A program made the translations under genes and the position numbers. A stretch of 64,000 bases of DNA from NCBI RefSeq assembly GCF_000380245.2, contig NZ_HG428748.1, positions 28,298-92,297 of the forward strand. The letters are read 5' to 3'. The DNA comes from Bacillus massiliigorillae. GTDB lineage: Bacteria; Bacillota; Bacilli; Bacillales; DSM-1321. The notes under the pieces were generated by a model that had not been told where the DNA came from, did not search any database, and saw only the letters and a program-made list of their open reading frames with translations. Below, piece after piece: positions 1 through 8,557 of the stretch (its first letter is position 1; every line of letters begins with the position of its first letter).

Positions 1-125
1 TTATCTAGGCGTAGTATTTCTAGTTCGATTTGTTCGGAGTATTTTAAATATATATCTGAGTGGTCGTCTCTGAAAAGTTGAAGGTCTTCAAATAACCTCA
101 CTGTATAGTCAGTGGCGTAACTCAT
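1..125 (-). CDS. partial hypothetical protein, truncated by window edge
   Basis: An open frame of 41 codons starts with ATG at 125 and runs off the left edge without a stop. An AGGAG ribosome binding site lies about 7 bases upstream of the ATG. The visible part is acidic and mildly hydrophobic (starts MSYATDYTVRLFEDLQ). It follows the next gene on the same strand after a 75-base gap, so the two are probably co-transcribed. The family is not recognised. It is probably cargo of the guaA-associated island. Confidence 0.5.
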   Translation of the reverse strand, partial: MSYATDYTVRLFEDLQLFRDDHSDIYLKYSEQIELEILRLD

Positions 126-200
126 GAGTTAATTCTCCTTTCTATCCGTATTAATAAAATAGGAAGAAGCTAATTTAGCTCCTCCCTTTGATTACTTCCA

Positions 201-734
201 TTAATTCTTTCTAAAGTTTTTATATACATCCTCCATAGAGGGAGAAGTTTCGATAGCTTGTGTAATTTCATTATCCGTATATCCACGCTTACGACCTAGT
301 TCAAACGCTCCAACTAAACCGTCAAACTCTTCTAGCCTCATAGTAAAAGCTTTTGAAAGAAGTTTTTCGTCAACTTCAAAGTTTGTCATTCCCGTTTGTA
401 AGCGTCCAAACACTGAACGTTCTAGGCTATAAAGTTCGTTTCGTTGTTGGTGAGTTAGTTGGTCTAAGCTCCTAACCATTTCTATATTTGTAACTTCCGA
501 AAAATCATTCGTTTTTAATAGTACGGGAGTACCTCCCACCACACGTAAAGCCTCTACATTACGATTTTTGCCGAAAGTTCTCTCGTTCGCTTCACGAATA
601 CGTTTTTGTTCGGCTTCTTGATATGCCTCATATTCTGCTTTAAGTTGTACTTCTTCTTCTCGAAGTCTTTCCTCTAAAGCCTTTCTTTCTTGTTGTCTTT
701 TTCTGTCAATAAACTCAAGATAACTGATCGTCAT
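201..734 (-). CDS. hypothetical coiled-coil protein
   Basis: This is a 177-residue protein whose first 55 residues are a highly charged Glu/Lys/Arg-rich helix (KALEERLREEE) that should form a coiled coil. A mixed alpha/beta tail of about 120 residues follows. There is no signal peptide, membrane segment or recognised catalytic motif. The ATG at 734 is preceded by a GGAG at about 10 bases. Phage and conjugative elements often carry small coiled-coil proteins like this, and the location inside an island fits, but the family is unknown to me. It reads as a real gene from its composition, its start signal and the co-directional gene that follows. Confidence 0.6.
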   Translation of the reverse strand: MTISYLEFIDRKRQQERKALEERLREEEVQLKAEYEAYQEAEQKRIREANERTFGKNRNVEALRVVGGTPVLLKTNDFSEVTNIEMVRSLDQLTHQQRNELYSLERSVFGRLQTGMTNFEVDEKLLSKAFTMRLEEFDGLVGAFELGRKRGYTDNEITQAIETSPSMEDVYKNFRKN

Positions 735-1832
735 AATTTTCGTATCTCCATTTCTATTTGGTATATTTTTTATACCTCCTATTTAAAAAAGAGAGAAGCA
801 GCTTTCCGACTACTTCCCTCTACTGTCGACTGCTGCCGACTACTTTTAAAGAAATAGGAGATATACATAGATGAGAAAGTTAACTCATCTATCGAGACTA
901 CAAAGGCGCGTACCCTTTATAATCTCTAACATGAGTTAATAGGTCTATTAATGTAAAAAATAAAGAAAGGAGTTGAAGTGAAATGAAATGAAATGATGTG
1001 AAACTCTTTCGAGCTTCATGGAACTCTCGAATAGTTCAAGAACTCTATGAAACTAAATAAGGAGAGAACTGGCTTTCTGTTACCAGCTCTCTAGTGTGGT
1101 AAAGGATGTATGTTGGCTAACACTACATTAGGAGAAATGAATAAATCTCCTTACTATATAGTTCCGTTCCTGTTGTTTTTTTGAGACATATTTCACGATA
1201 AAAAATATTAAAATCTTTCATAAAAAAGGAAGCTACTCTCTCCGCCATTTCCGCAAAGAGAATAACTTCCCGTCAAGGTTAGATATTGAAGTAATTTCCG
1301 TTTAAAAGAGATTTAGAATAATTAGTTACTTCCGCTTTAGCGGAAATCCTTTCTCTTTATTCTTTTACTCTTTCTTTAAAACACTTCCTCGTTTCACTCG
1401 GAAATAACTATAAAAATATTTCAGTGGCTACTTATCCAATAGAAAGAATTTTTACCCCCACATAAATACACTTTCTCTAAGGACTTTAAAGATACTAGGT
1501 GGACTAGTGACCTGTAACTACTGTATGAAGTTATTGAGTGAGCTAATGAAGTGTTTGGGGAAACAACTTTCTATTGCTTACAGTATATAGTTCCGTCTGT
1601 AATGGAGAATTGGGACGCCCTTTACTATATTTTTTATAAACTCTCTGAGGAGGACGGGAGGCATGAGAGCTTGCGAGGAGCGGCGGGGCATCTCTCTTAT
1701 ACACTCTTTCTAAAGGAAATAGCCGACAATAGAGGAATAATATATTTATAGCCACTAATAACGGATATTTATTTACTAATGATTTTATAGTTACTGTGTA
1801 GAAGCTTTAGCTTCGGCACAATATCTTTTTTT
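735..1832. other. long non-coding stretch with hairpins inside the island
   Basis: About 1.1 kb without a convincing gene. It holds a GAGAGAACTGG/CCAGCTCTCT hairpin (1062-1092), several TTCCG/CTTCCG words between 1220 and 1345 ending in a perfect TTCCGC-TTTA-GCGGAA hairpin (1330-1345), and a TGTG..GAAGC-TTTA-GCTTC..CACA hairpin (1797-1820). A T-rich run follows the last hairpin at 1825-1832, so it could terminate plus-strand transcription. The word TATATAGTTCCGT occurs twice (near 1157 and 1586). Two opposite-strand frames of 66-70 codons around 1543-1755 lack start signals and I do not call them. Confidence 0.4.
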
Positions 1833-1938
1833 ATTAGTTTAGATATATTAGTTTGGATATATTAGTTTGGATTGTGTAGTAATTTAATACATCTAGTTGT
1901 AGTAATTTAATACATCTAGTTGGCTTAATTTAATACAA
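1833..1938. repeat. iteron-like tandem repeats downstream of resolvase
   Basis: Two adjacent tandem families. The first is a 14-bp unit, ATTAGTTTGGATAT, present three times (1833-1846 with one mismatch, 1847-1860, 1861-1874 with a changed last base pair). The second is a 23-bp unit present twice exactly (1875-1897 and 1898-1920), with core AATTTAATACATCTAGT, plus a degenerate third copy that keeps TTAATTTAATACAAC (1924-1938). Arrays like this usually bind a replication or recombination protein. The resolvase gene begins converging on the array 50 bp to the right. Confidence 0.7.
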
Positions 1939-1990
1939 CTGAAATAACCTCACCAATAAAAAAGAGAGGTAAAGCGTTACTCTCTATTTC

Positions 1991-2566
1991 TCACACCATC
2001 TCTCCCTCTCTATACTTCTTTAAATGTCTCTTGAAGGTTGCCAAACTTACTCCAGCCATTTCAGAAGCTTTTGGCTGTGAGATAGTTCCCTTCTCTACTT
2101 CTTCTATCCAATGACGAACAACAGGAGAGAGCTTGGTCTTTTTCGGCTGTCCGAACTGAACACCTTTCTTTTTGGCTTTCTCTCTTCCCTCATTGGTACG
2201 TTCTAAAATTCTATTTCTCTCAAACTCTGCAAAGGCTGAGAACATAGTGAATACAAGTTTACCAGCTGGAGTATTATCCACTGTTCCAATGTCTCCAAAC
2301 ACTACTGTAATATTCTTCTTTAAAAGCTGTTCCAGAACTGTCAAAGCGTCCTTAGTGTTTCTTGCCAGTCTATCAAGTTTGGAAACATGAAGAATGTCGC
2401 CTTCTCTCACAAAGTCAATACACTCTTGAAGAGCTTTCCTCTCTTCCATTTCAGAACCTGAACGCTTCTCTCCAAAAACCTTTGTAACTCCCTTGTCCTT
2501 CATGTATTGCTCTTGAGTGGCTAAATCTTGACCTACTGTTGATACCCTTATGTAACCTACTTCCAT
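1991..2566 (-). CDS. serine recombinase, Tn3 resolvase/Pin family
   Basis: A 191-residue small serine recombinase. The N-terminus carries the catalytic-serine motif YIRVSTVGQDLATQ, with the nucleophile at Ser9. The resolvase motifs LDRLARNTKDAL and FAEFERNRILERTNEG follow, and a C-terminal helix-turn-helix (QPKASEMAGVSLATFKRHL) binds DNA. Such enzymes resolve cointegrates or invert DNA at short sites. Length is typical for the family (180-200). The ATG at 2566 has a strong AGGAGG about 6 bases upstream. It sits in the guaA-side island beside tandem repeats. No transposase partner is visible in the window, so it may be a multimer resolvase or invertase of the island. Confidence 0.92.
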   Translation of the reverse strand: MEVGYIRVSTVGQDLATQEQYMKDKGVTKVFGEKRSGSEMEERKALQECIDFVREGDILHVSKLDRLARNTKDALTVLEQLLKKNITVVFGDIGTVDNTPAGKLVFTMFSAFAEFERNRILERTNEGREKAKKKGVQFGQPKKTKLSPVVRHWIEEVEKGTISQPKASEMAGVSLATFKRHLKKYREGEMV

Positions 2567-2984
2567 AGTTGTCTCCTCCTGTTGTAGCTGTTTTCTCGGC
2601 TACTATTTTAGATATATATATATCTTGCCTATACGTGCCATACAGAGCCATTTTTAAAGCACCCCCTCCCCTTCTGAAGCTGAGAGAGTGTGTACTATCC
2701 CGTTCTTATTTGATATTCAATTATTGCTCTTTATGGCTCAATGTCATTATATAAGCTCTAATATTAAATGAGCTGATTAAATGAACCTTATACAATCCTT
2801 ATTCTATATGTATATAATGATAGTGTCAATTAATTATAATTAAATGAGCTTATCAATATGGTAGTTCGTTCTTAAAGAAAGCATAGAAAGGCTAGAGTAG
2901 AGTAATAAAGGTGAGTCTGTTTCCCACAGATTAATAGTCATTTCAATACTGTTAAATTTCATTGTTGATAGGCAAAAGAAAAAA
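2567..2984. other. AT-rich intergenic region upstream of resolvase
   Basis: No gene is supported here. The 12-base word ATTAAATGAGCT occurs at 2763-2774 and 2839-2850, with a near copy at 2775-2786. A run of alternating TA lies near 2611-2620. This probably contains the resolvase promoter and possibly its recombination site, but I cannot assign either. Confidence 0.3.
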
Positions 2985-3018
2985 GAGCTTCATTTAAAGC
3001 TCCAATTTGGTTTTTTAT
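2985..3018 (-). terminator. Rho-independent terminator
   Basis: The stem GAGCTT/AAGCTC (2985-3001) is flanked by runs that read as T on both strands: TTTTTTC after the stem on the minus strand and TTGGTTTTTT on the plus strand. It lies about 100 bases downstream of the HEPN-like gene and probably ends its transcript. Confidence 0.6.
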
Positions 3019-3100
3019 TAAACTAACTTGCCCTATATTAAATTAAAAAGATTCCCTTTTTATTACACTATTTATATATCTAACCTTATTGAAATGTGTA

Positions 3101-3940
3101 TTAATTTATATTTATATTCACATTTGGAAGTTCATTCAAATCATGTATTGCATCAATATACATTTGGCTGTTCATTGGAATAAAATTAATCTCTCCCGAT
3201 TTATATTCCTCGTACGAATTTGCTGTTGCAATTATCGTTGCTTTGCCGAAGAATTCTTTTTGTAATGAGGAAATCCATTTACACGCATCAATAATTTCAC
3301 CAGCATATAATTGCATTACATATAAGTATACATTATGCATAATTCTATTCATTCTATCTGTTAACCCTTGAATAGCTATATTCTCTTCCATTCTTTGAAT
3401 TTCTTGCTTTACAGTACTCCATCCGTCATACCTCAATAATTGCTCTCTATTCATCACGAAAAATTTTCCATTCTGACTATTCGTAAAAGAAGAAATAGGA
3501 AGATCAAAATGTTGTGCAAAATTTCTTAGTCTAACAATAAAACGATATGTATAAAATTGATCGTACATTTTCGATAAAAAAGATTTAAATTCCTCTTTCA
3601 CTTGCGAATTAAATGTCTTTGACAGAGCAGAAGAAATATGATCATCATAAGTTCTAAGAATTGATAAGTAATTCATAAACAATCTATTCGATTCAAAGAT
3701 AAGAGAGTCGGGACTTTCTAACTCTGACATTTCTTTATCTCTTATTATTTCTAAATATTTTTCTAACTCCTCTCCATTTTTCACAATGAGTTGATATAAA
3801 TGTTTATTTTTAAGATGTACCCCAAGATATCGTGCTTTCTCAAGATGAGTATCATATTCTTGTTGGGTAAATTCTCTAATAAGATTTACCTTGTGTTCTC
3901 CCTCTTTTACCTGATCAATACTACCAATTCTATAATACAT
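3101..3940 (-). CDS. HEPN-like helical protein of unknown function
   Basis: A 279-residue, almost entirely helical cytosolic protein. In the middle is the motif RLRNFAQHFDLP, with Arg139-Asn140 and His144. This Rx4H pattern followed by a Pro is typical of HEPN-fold RNases and related HEPN proteins. No full family assignment is possible by eye. The ATG at 3940 has a GGGGAG 9 bases upstream. It is 178 bases downstream of and co-directional with an HExxH protein, and a terminator follows, so the two may work together. The AT-rich composition and island location suggest transfer. A defence or toxin role is an inference from the motif and location only. Confidence 0.6.
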   Translation of the reverse strand: MYYRIGSIDQVKEGEHKVNLIREFTQQEYDTHLEKARYLGVHLKNKHLYQLIVKNGEELEKYLEIIRDKEMSELESPDSLIFESNRLFMNYLSILRTYDDHISSALSKTFNSQVKEEFKSFLSKMYDQFYTYRFIVRLRNFAQHFDLPISSFTNSQNGKFFVMNREQLLRYDGWSTVKQEIQRMEENIAIQGLTDRMNRIMHNVYLYVMQLYAGEIIDACKWISSLQKEFFGKATIIATANSYEEYKSGEINFIPMNSQMYIDAIHDLNELPNVNININ

Positions 3941-4118
3941 TTCTCTTTCTCCCCAATCGCAACATTTAAATAATTCAGATAAATAAAATTAATTTCTTTT
4001 CAACTTACAAAGCTACTAGCTTTTTATAGTCCAGTCCTCCACTAAATTTCAATTAGAAGTATTGTTTCAAAACTAAAAACCACAGGTTTCCATATCATTT
4101 TTCACGCTAAATATAATA

Positions 4119-5048
4119 TTATATCAAAATATTTATTTCATCTCTTGTTGGATAAACCCTGAGACAATTCCACATCTTTAAGATAACCTCCTTCAAAGGT
4201 TCAAGGACATTTAAACTATCCCAATTAGGATATGTTGAGTCTAATGTTCGTAATGCGTTCTTTAATTCACTCCATATCTCTCCGATATAATATTGATCCA
4301 TAAATAAATCAATTTGTTCTTCTACCTCAGAAAAATTTTTATTCAACCCTTCAAGTTCACCTATAAGTGTTGCTAAAACTTTCATCAAATGTCCTCCAGT
4401 TAACTGTACAGAACCAAAAACAGCTAAAATTTCAATTTCCCCATCTTCAAATTTTTGGATTTGATTATCCATATTATTCTTTGTATATTCAATAATTTCT
4501 ATTAAAAAATCAACGTTTACAATTTTCTGTATTGCCTTTGTTGTAACAGCCATTTTAGGAACCACATACTCACTAAAAATATTCATCGCATGAAGATTTA
4601 GAACATGATTAAGACCTTCGTTATCTTCTTCCATTTCTTTTTGAAACCCGGTCATACTTGCCAGATCGTGATTTTCATGAACATGGCAAAGTTCATGATG
4701 AATAAGATTTAAAGATAGTTGTTTTCCTTCGTCATCTCCAAGAAACAAAGCAATTAAAATCTCTTTCCTAATAAAAATACGATCTTTCTCATCTCCATCT
4801 ACCATTAGCTGCATTGTCTTGCCAAAAGCTGTTCCCATTTCATTGTTCGTATATCCTCGTTCCTCAAGTCCATGTGCTATTTGGAAATCAAGAATAGCTT
4901 TATCAAAGTCATTAGGGAAATACAGACAATCCAACCTTGTTAAATTTAAGGATTTAGCAAAATTATCATTGATATATCTTTCTATTTCTAATCGCATTTG
5001 TTCAAGTAATTCCTCATTATAATCATCAAGCTTTTCAATTACTATCAT
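4119..5048 (-). CDS. putative zinc metallopeptidase (HExxH)
   Basis: A 309-residue protein with a clear zincin signature, LIHHELCHVHENHD: His118, Glu119 and His122 form HExxH. A third zinc ligand is not obvious, but acidic residues lie within the next 30 positions. The rest is mostly helical, without a signal peptide or membrane segment, so it should act in the cytosol. The ATG at 5048 has a GGGG ribosome site 8 bases upstream. It lies between an integrase and a HEPN-like gene in an AT-rich island. It resembles ImmA/IrrE-type peptidases in motif but is longer and lacks a visible HTH, so I leave the family open. Confidence 0.7.
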   Translation of the reverse strand: MIVIEKLDDYNEELLEQMRLEIERYINDNFAKSLNLTRLDCLYFPNDFDKAILDFQIAHGLEERGYTNNEMGTAFGKTMQLMVDGDEKDRIFIRKEILIALFLGDDEGKQLSLNLIHHELCHVHENHDLASMTGFQKEMEEDNEGLNHVLNLHAMNIFSEYVVPKMAVTTKAIQKIVNVDFLIEIIEYTKNNMDNQIQKFEDGEIEILAVFGSVQLTGGHLMKVLATLIGELEGLNKNFSEVEEQIDLFMDQYYIGEIWSELKNALRTLDSTYPNWDSLNVLEPLKEVILKMWNCLRVYPTRDEINILI

Positions 5049-5739
5049 TCCAATACCCCTTTAATAAATTTATATATTTATACTATAAATTACTGCTTCT
5101 TCAATGTGTTTATATCCATTGTACATTAATTGGTAAATAAAAACAGACCCCATCATGTCAGTTCAATAATCACTAAATTTTAGCACTTAAAAAATGCCAT
5201 TTATTATTTACAAGAAAATCTCTATCATATACTGAATGTGAGTGAAATGGTCTAAGCAGTTGGACATAGTTATTCCCTACTGTCAGAGATACAAAAAGAA
5301 ATATCAATGACAATAGGGAATAGCTTATTACTGAACGTTCGTTCATGGCTGAAGTTCTTTGTATAACCTTGTTTAGCTATTGCTTCTCAGCACCACATAA
5401 CTCATTTAATTTCTGCCCTAAATGTCTGTTATCGTTATGTGTTCCAGCCTCCTTAGAGACTCAGAAATCCACCTACACTGTTAATGGTCGCAATCACCTA
5501 CCTCCACTCACCATAAACAAGGAAACGGCTGAAATTTAACTCAGAGTGAAGGAGCGTTTTGTTTGCAGTGGGAACGCTAAACCCTGACCATATTTAACAA
5601 GTTAATGGGCAACCTTGCCTCATCTTTCCTAAAAAAGACAATAGGAAACTAGACCTCTTGAAGCTAATTTTTAAAAATGATAGAATAGCCAAGAAGCTGA
5701 TAAGGATTTCTTTATTCAGTTTTAAACGTTGAAGTTTTG
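5049..5739. other. intergenic region, possible plus-strand non-coding transcript
   Basis: About 690 bases with no convincing gene. A 64-codon plus-strand frame at 5345 has no ribosome site and a coding-unlike composition. The region holds a large inverted repeat (5269-5324), an AGCGTT/AACGCT hairpin (5553-5578) and, at its right end, a strong plus-strand terminator that has no coding gene upstream of it. A non-coding plus-strand RNA ending at the integrase stop is possible. Confidence 0.35.
5269..5324. repeat. 17-bp imperfect inverted repeat
   Basis: Left arm GTTATTCCCTACTGTCA (5269-5285) and right arm TGACAATAGGGAATAGC (5308-5324) pair at 15 of 17 positions across a 22-base spacer. This is too long for an ordinary terminator and has no T-run. 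It may be a protein-binding site or an RNA hairpin. There is no transposase inside it. Confidence 0.65.
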
Positions 5740-5767
5740 AGTCTCCAGTTCCAGCTGGGGACTTTTT
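5740..5767 (+). terminator. plus-strand terminator converging on the integrase gene
   Basis: AGTCTCCAG/CTGGGGACT forms a 9-bp stem (5740-5748 with 5755-5763, one G-T pair) followed by TTTTTATTTTT. It reads on the plus strand and finishes at the stop codon of the minus-strand integrase. No plus-strand coding gene precedes it. Confidence 0.7.
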
Positions 5768-6713
5768 ATTTTTGTGTCTTGTTTCGTTTTACATGAACAT
5801 CTCTCAAAGGACTATGAACACGTCCTAAATATAAAATGTCATCCTGTTCCATTCCTCTAAGGTATTTAGACGTTATTTGAGTATCATAATGTCCTAGTAA
5901 ACGACTCAAGCTGTAAACATCAATTCCATTTCTTAATTGCTTTTGAGCGAAGTAATGACGACAATCATGAGGAGAACAACGAACATCTTTTCTTACTTTT
6001 GCTCTAATACAATTCTCTCTAAGAATTGTATTAATTCGAGAACGTGATAGCCTCATTGCTGATTGGTCTAAAAAATAATAGTCTTCAATCTCATCAGGTT
6101 GTTTATTTTTAAAGCGTTCATTTCTGGCTTTCTCGTAAAGTCTCATGTACTTCCTCATAATGCGACTAATATATACAAGACGCTGTTTTGAGCCTTTTCC
6201 ATGAATTAGGATATGACGAGTTGATACCTCACTCTGTTTAATATCACAAAGCTCAGAAACCCTTACTCCCGTATCGAAAAGAAATATTAAAATTAGCTTG
6301 TCTCTTATATTTGAATAAGTGTCCTCTTTGATACCATTAATAATTCGTGAGACCTCATCATCATTAAATGTAACAATGACTTTATTATCCTCTTTCAAGT
6401 TTTTAATCTTCCTTATCGGATTTTCAAATTCACCTATAAATTCTTCTTCCACTAGATAATTAAAAAATACTCTCATAGTTGAAAGAGTGTTATTAATTGT
6501 CCTGTTGTTCTCTCTTCCTAAGTTCTGTCTCTCTTTGATAAACTTTTTAACATGAATTGGTTTAACATCTTCCACTTCAAACACTTCTAAAGTCTCTAAG
6601 AAATCCTTAAACATCTTCAGACGATACATACAACTCTCAATATATTTTGGTTTTCTTCCCAAAATTTCTTGATTGAATCTAAAATCATCAATCATCTCAA
6701 TAATTTTAGACAC
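5766..6713 (-). CDS. tyrosine recombinase/integrase of the guaA-side island
   Basis: A 315-residue XerC/D-like integrase. An N-terminal SAM-like core-binding domain (residues 10-105) precedes the catalytic domain, which holds Arg151 (FDTGVRVSELCD), Lys in GKGSK near 173-176, His249-xx-Arg252 (SPHDCRHYF), His275 (LLGHYDTQ) and the nucleophile Tyr284 (SKYLRGM). The start is GTG at 6713, chosen because a GGGGG lies 8 bases upstream. It lies 159 bases from the 3' end of guaA and points away from it, the usual arrangement for an integrase that targets the guaA 3' end. It should insert and excise the island that extends left out of the window. Confidence 0.93.
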   Translation of the reverse strand: MSKIIEMIDDFRFNQEILGRKPKYIESCMYRLKMFKDFLETLEVFEVEDVKPIHVKKFIKERQNLGRENNRTINNTLSTMRVFFNYLVEEEFIGEFENPIRKIKNLKEDNKVIVTFNDDEVSRIINGIKEDTYSNIRDKLILIFLFDTGVRVSELCDIKQSEVSTRHILIHGKGSKQRLVYISRIMRKYMRLYEKARNERFKNKQPDEIEDYYFLDQSAMRLSRSRINTILRENCIRAKVRKDVRCSPHDCRHYFAQKQLRNGIDVYSLSRLLGHYDTQITSKYLRGMEQDDILYLGRVHSPLRDVHVKRNKTQK

Positions 6714-6872
6714 AAAAAAGACCCCCTTTCTTACTCATAATTAGAGTAAAAAAGAGAGTCATTTTGAAAGTTCAATAGTTGTAGGTGATGTAACAGTTTT
6801 ATTACTCAAAACGCCACAAAACCTTGATATGACAAGCTTCAAGAGACTATTTTGTCTCTAGAAATACTCAGG

Positions 6873-8426
6873 TCACTCCCACTCAATAGTAGCAGGTGGC
6901 TTAGAAGTAATATCATACACAACGCGGTTGATGTGTGCTACTTCGTTTACGATACGAACTGAGATCTTTTGAAGAACGTCCCAAGGGATACGTGCCCAGT
7001 CAGATGTCATTCCGTCGATTGATGTTACTGCACGGATACCGATTGTGTAATCGTACGTACGAGCATCACCCATAACACCTACGCTACGGATGTTAGGAAG
7101 TACTGTGAAGTATTGCCAGATGTCGCGCTCAAGACCTGCTTTTTTGATTTCGTCACGAAGAATGAAATCTGATTCACGAACGATTTCAAGTTTCTCTTCC
7201 GTGATTTCACCAAGTACACGGATACCAAGACCAGGACCTGGGAATGGTTGACGCCATACTACTTCGTCACTCATGCCAAGCTCAGTTCCTAATGCACGAA
7301 CTTCGTCTTTGAATAATGTGTTTAATGGCTCGATCAATTTGAATGCCATATCTTCTGGAAGTCCACCTACGTTGTGGTGAGACTTGATTGTTTGAGCTGT
7401 TGCAGTACCACTTTCGATGATGTCTGTGTAAAGTGTACCTTGTGCTAGGAACTCAATACCTTCAAGTTTAGCCGCTTCATCATCGAATACATAGATGAAT
7501 TCGTTACCGATGATTTTACGTTTTTGTTCTGGATCAGAAACGCCAGCAAGTTTGTTCATGAAGCGCTCCCTTGCATCCACTTTAATAACGTTCATGTGGA
7601 ATTGCTCAGTGAAAGTTTTCATAACGCCTTCTGCTTCGCCTTTACGAAGTAAGCCGTGGTCAACGAAGATACAAGTTAGTTGATCGCCAATTGCTTTATG
7701 AATTAAAACCGCAACAACTGAAGAATCTACACCGCCACTAAGTGCGCATAGTACTTTCTTGTCGCCAACTGTTTGACGGATTTTCTCGATTTCGATTTCG
7801 ATAAAGTTATGCATTGACCAGTCGCCTTTACATCCACATACGTTGAATGCAAAGTTCTTTAGAATATCATTGCCGTATTCTGAATGTTGTACTTCTGGGT
7901 GGAATTGTACAGCATATAACTTACGAGACTCGTCGCTCATACCTGCGATTGGGCAAGAAGCACTTGTAGTATCTACTACGAAGCCTTCTGGAGTTGCAGT
8001 AACTAAGTCACCATGACTCATCCAAACCACTTGGTCCGTTGGAAGTTCTTTATAAAGAGAAGATACGTTTTGAATATTAATTTCTGCTTTACCGTACTCA
8101 CTGTGATCTGCTTTCTCTACTTTTCCACCGAAGTGTGAAGTCATTAATTGCATACCATAACAAATACCGAACACTGGAATACCCATATCAAAAATACGCT
8201 CATCACAACGGAATGAATTTTCATCATATACGCTGTTAGGACCGCCAGAAAGAATGATTCCTTTTGGATTCATCTCTTGTAGCTCTTCAACTGTAATTGT
8301 GTGCGGATGTAATTCAGAATACACGCCAAATTCTCTGATACGTCTTGTAATTAACTGGTTGTATTGACTACCAAAATCAAGTACTACAATAATCTCTTGA
8401 TTTTGCATTTCTGTTTTCAATGCCAC
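6873..8426 (-). CDS. guaA: GMP synthase (glutamine-hydrolysing)
   Basis: Catalyses the last step of GMP synthesis, XMP + Gln + ATP to GMP. The N-terminal class I amidotransferase domain has the nucleophile in GICYGMQL and the His/Glu pair in QFHPEVQHS. It is followed by the ATP pyrophosphatase P-loop ALSGGVDSSV (near residues 230-240) and the C-terminal dimerisation domain ending in TSKPPATIEWE. The length of 517 residues fits the family. I chose the GTG at 8426 because GAGGTGA ends 5 bases before it; a GTG at 8435 and an ATG at 8408 are also possible. A guanine riboswitch and its own promoter lie upstream. The 3' end is the likely integration site of the neighbouring island, and the coding end is intact. 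Confidence 0.98.
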   Translation of the reverse strand: MALKTEMQNQEIIVVLDFGSQYNQLITRRIREFGVYSELHPHTITVEELQEMNPKGIILSGGPNSVYDENSFRCDERIFDMGIPVFGICYGMQLMTSHFGGKVEKADHSEYGKAEINIQNVSSLYKELPTDQVVWMSHGDLVTATPEGFVVDTTSASCPIAGMSDESRKLYAVQFHPEVQHSEYGNDILKNFAFNVCGCKGDWSMHNFIEIEIEKIRQTVGDKKVLCALSGGVDSSVVAVLIHKAIGDQLTCIFVDHGLLRKGEAEGVMKTFTEQFHMNVIKVDARERFMNKLAGVSDPEQKRKIIGNEFIYVFDDEAAKLEGIEFLAQGTLYTDIIESGTATAQTIKSHHNVGGLPEDMAFKLIEPLNTLFKDEVRALGTELGMSDEVVWRQPFPGPGLGIRVLGEITEEKLEIVRESDFILRDEIKKAGLERDIWQYFTVLPNIRSVGVMGDARTYDYTIGIRAVTSIDGMTSDWARIPWDVLQKISVRIVNEVAHINRVVYDITSKPPATIEWE

Positions 8427-8557
8427 AAAAGTCACCTCTAAATTGTATTTTATAAAATTAATATCAACCTGTATAAGCAGATTGATTCATAGCTACAAAG
8501 TTTGAACCTATCTTATCACTTGAACATCGATTTTCAAAGCAATAACAAAAGCATAAA

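Larger units (their letters stand above)
1..6872. mobile_element. right part of a genomic island at the guaA 3' end
   Basis: A tyrosine integrase immediately adjacent to the guaA stop codon, a second (serine) recombinase, tandem repeats, AT-rich cargo genes of unknown family and a lack of housekeeping genes mark 1-6872 as part of an island. The 3' end of guaA is a known integration hotspot. The att core should lie within the last codons of guaA (about 6860-6900). The second copy would be left of position 1 and cannot be seen. Confidence 0.7.

Noticed and set aside
1543..1755. Two opposing frames of about 66-70 codons
   Set aside because: They overlap each other on opposite strands, lack ribosome sites and have no recognisable features.
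1833..1938. CRISPR array
   Set aside because: Repeat units are directly adjacent without unique spacers, and there are no cas genes.
5269..5324. IS element terminal inverted repeats
   Set aside because: Arms are 22 bases apart with no transposase between them and no target duplication.
5345..5539. 64-codon plus-strand frame
   Set aside because: No ribosome site; Ser/Cys/Leu-rich composition unlike coding sequence; lies among hairpins.
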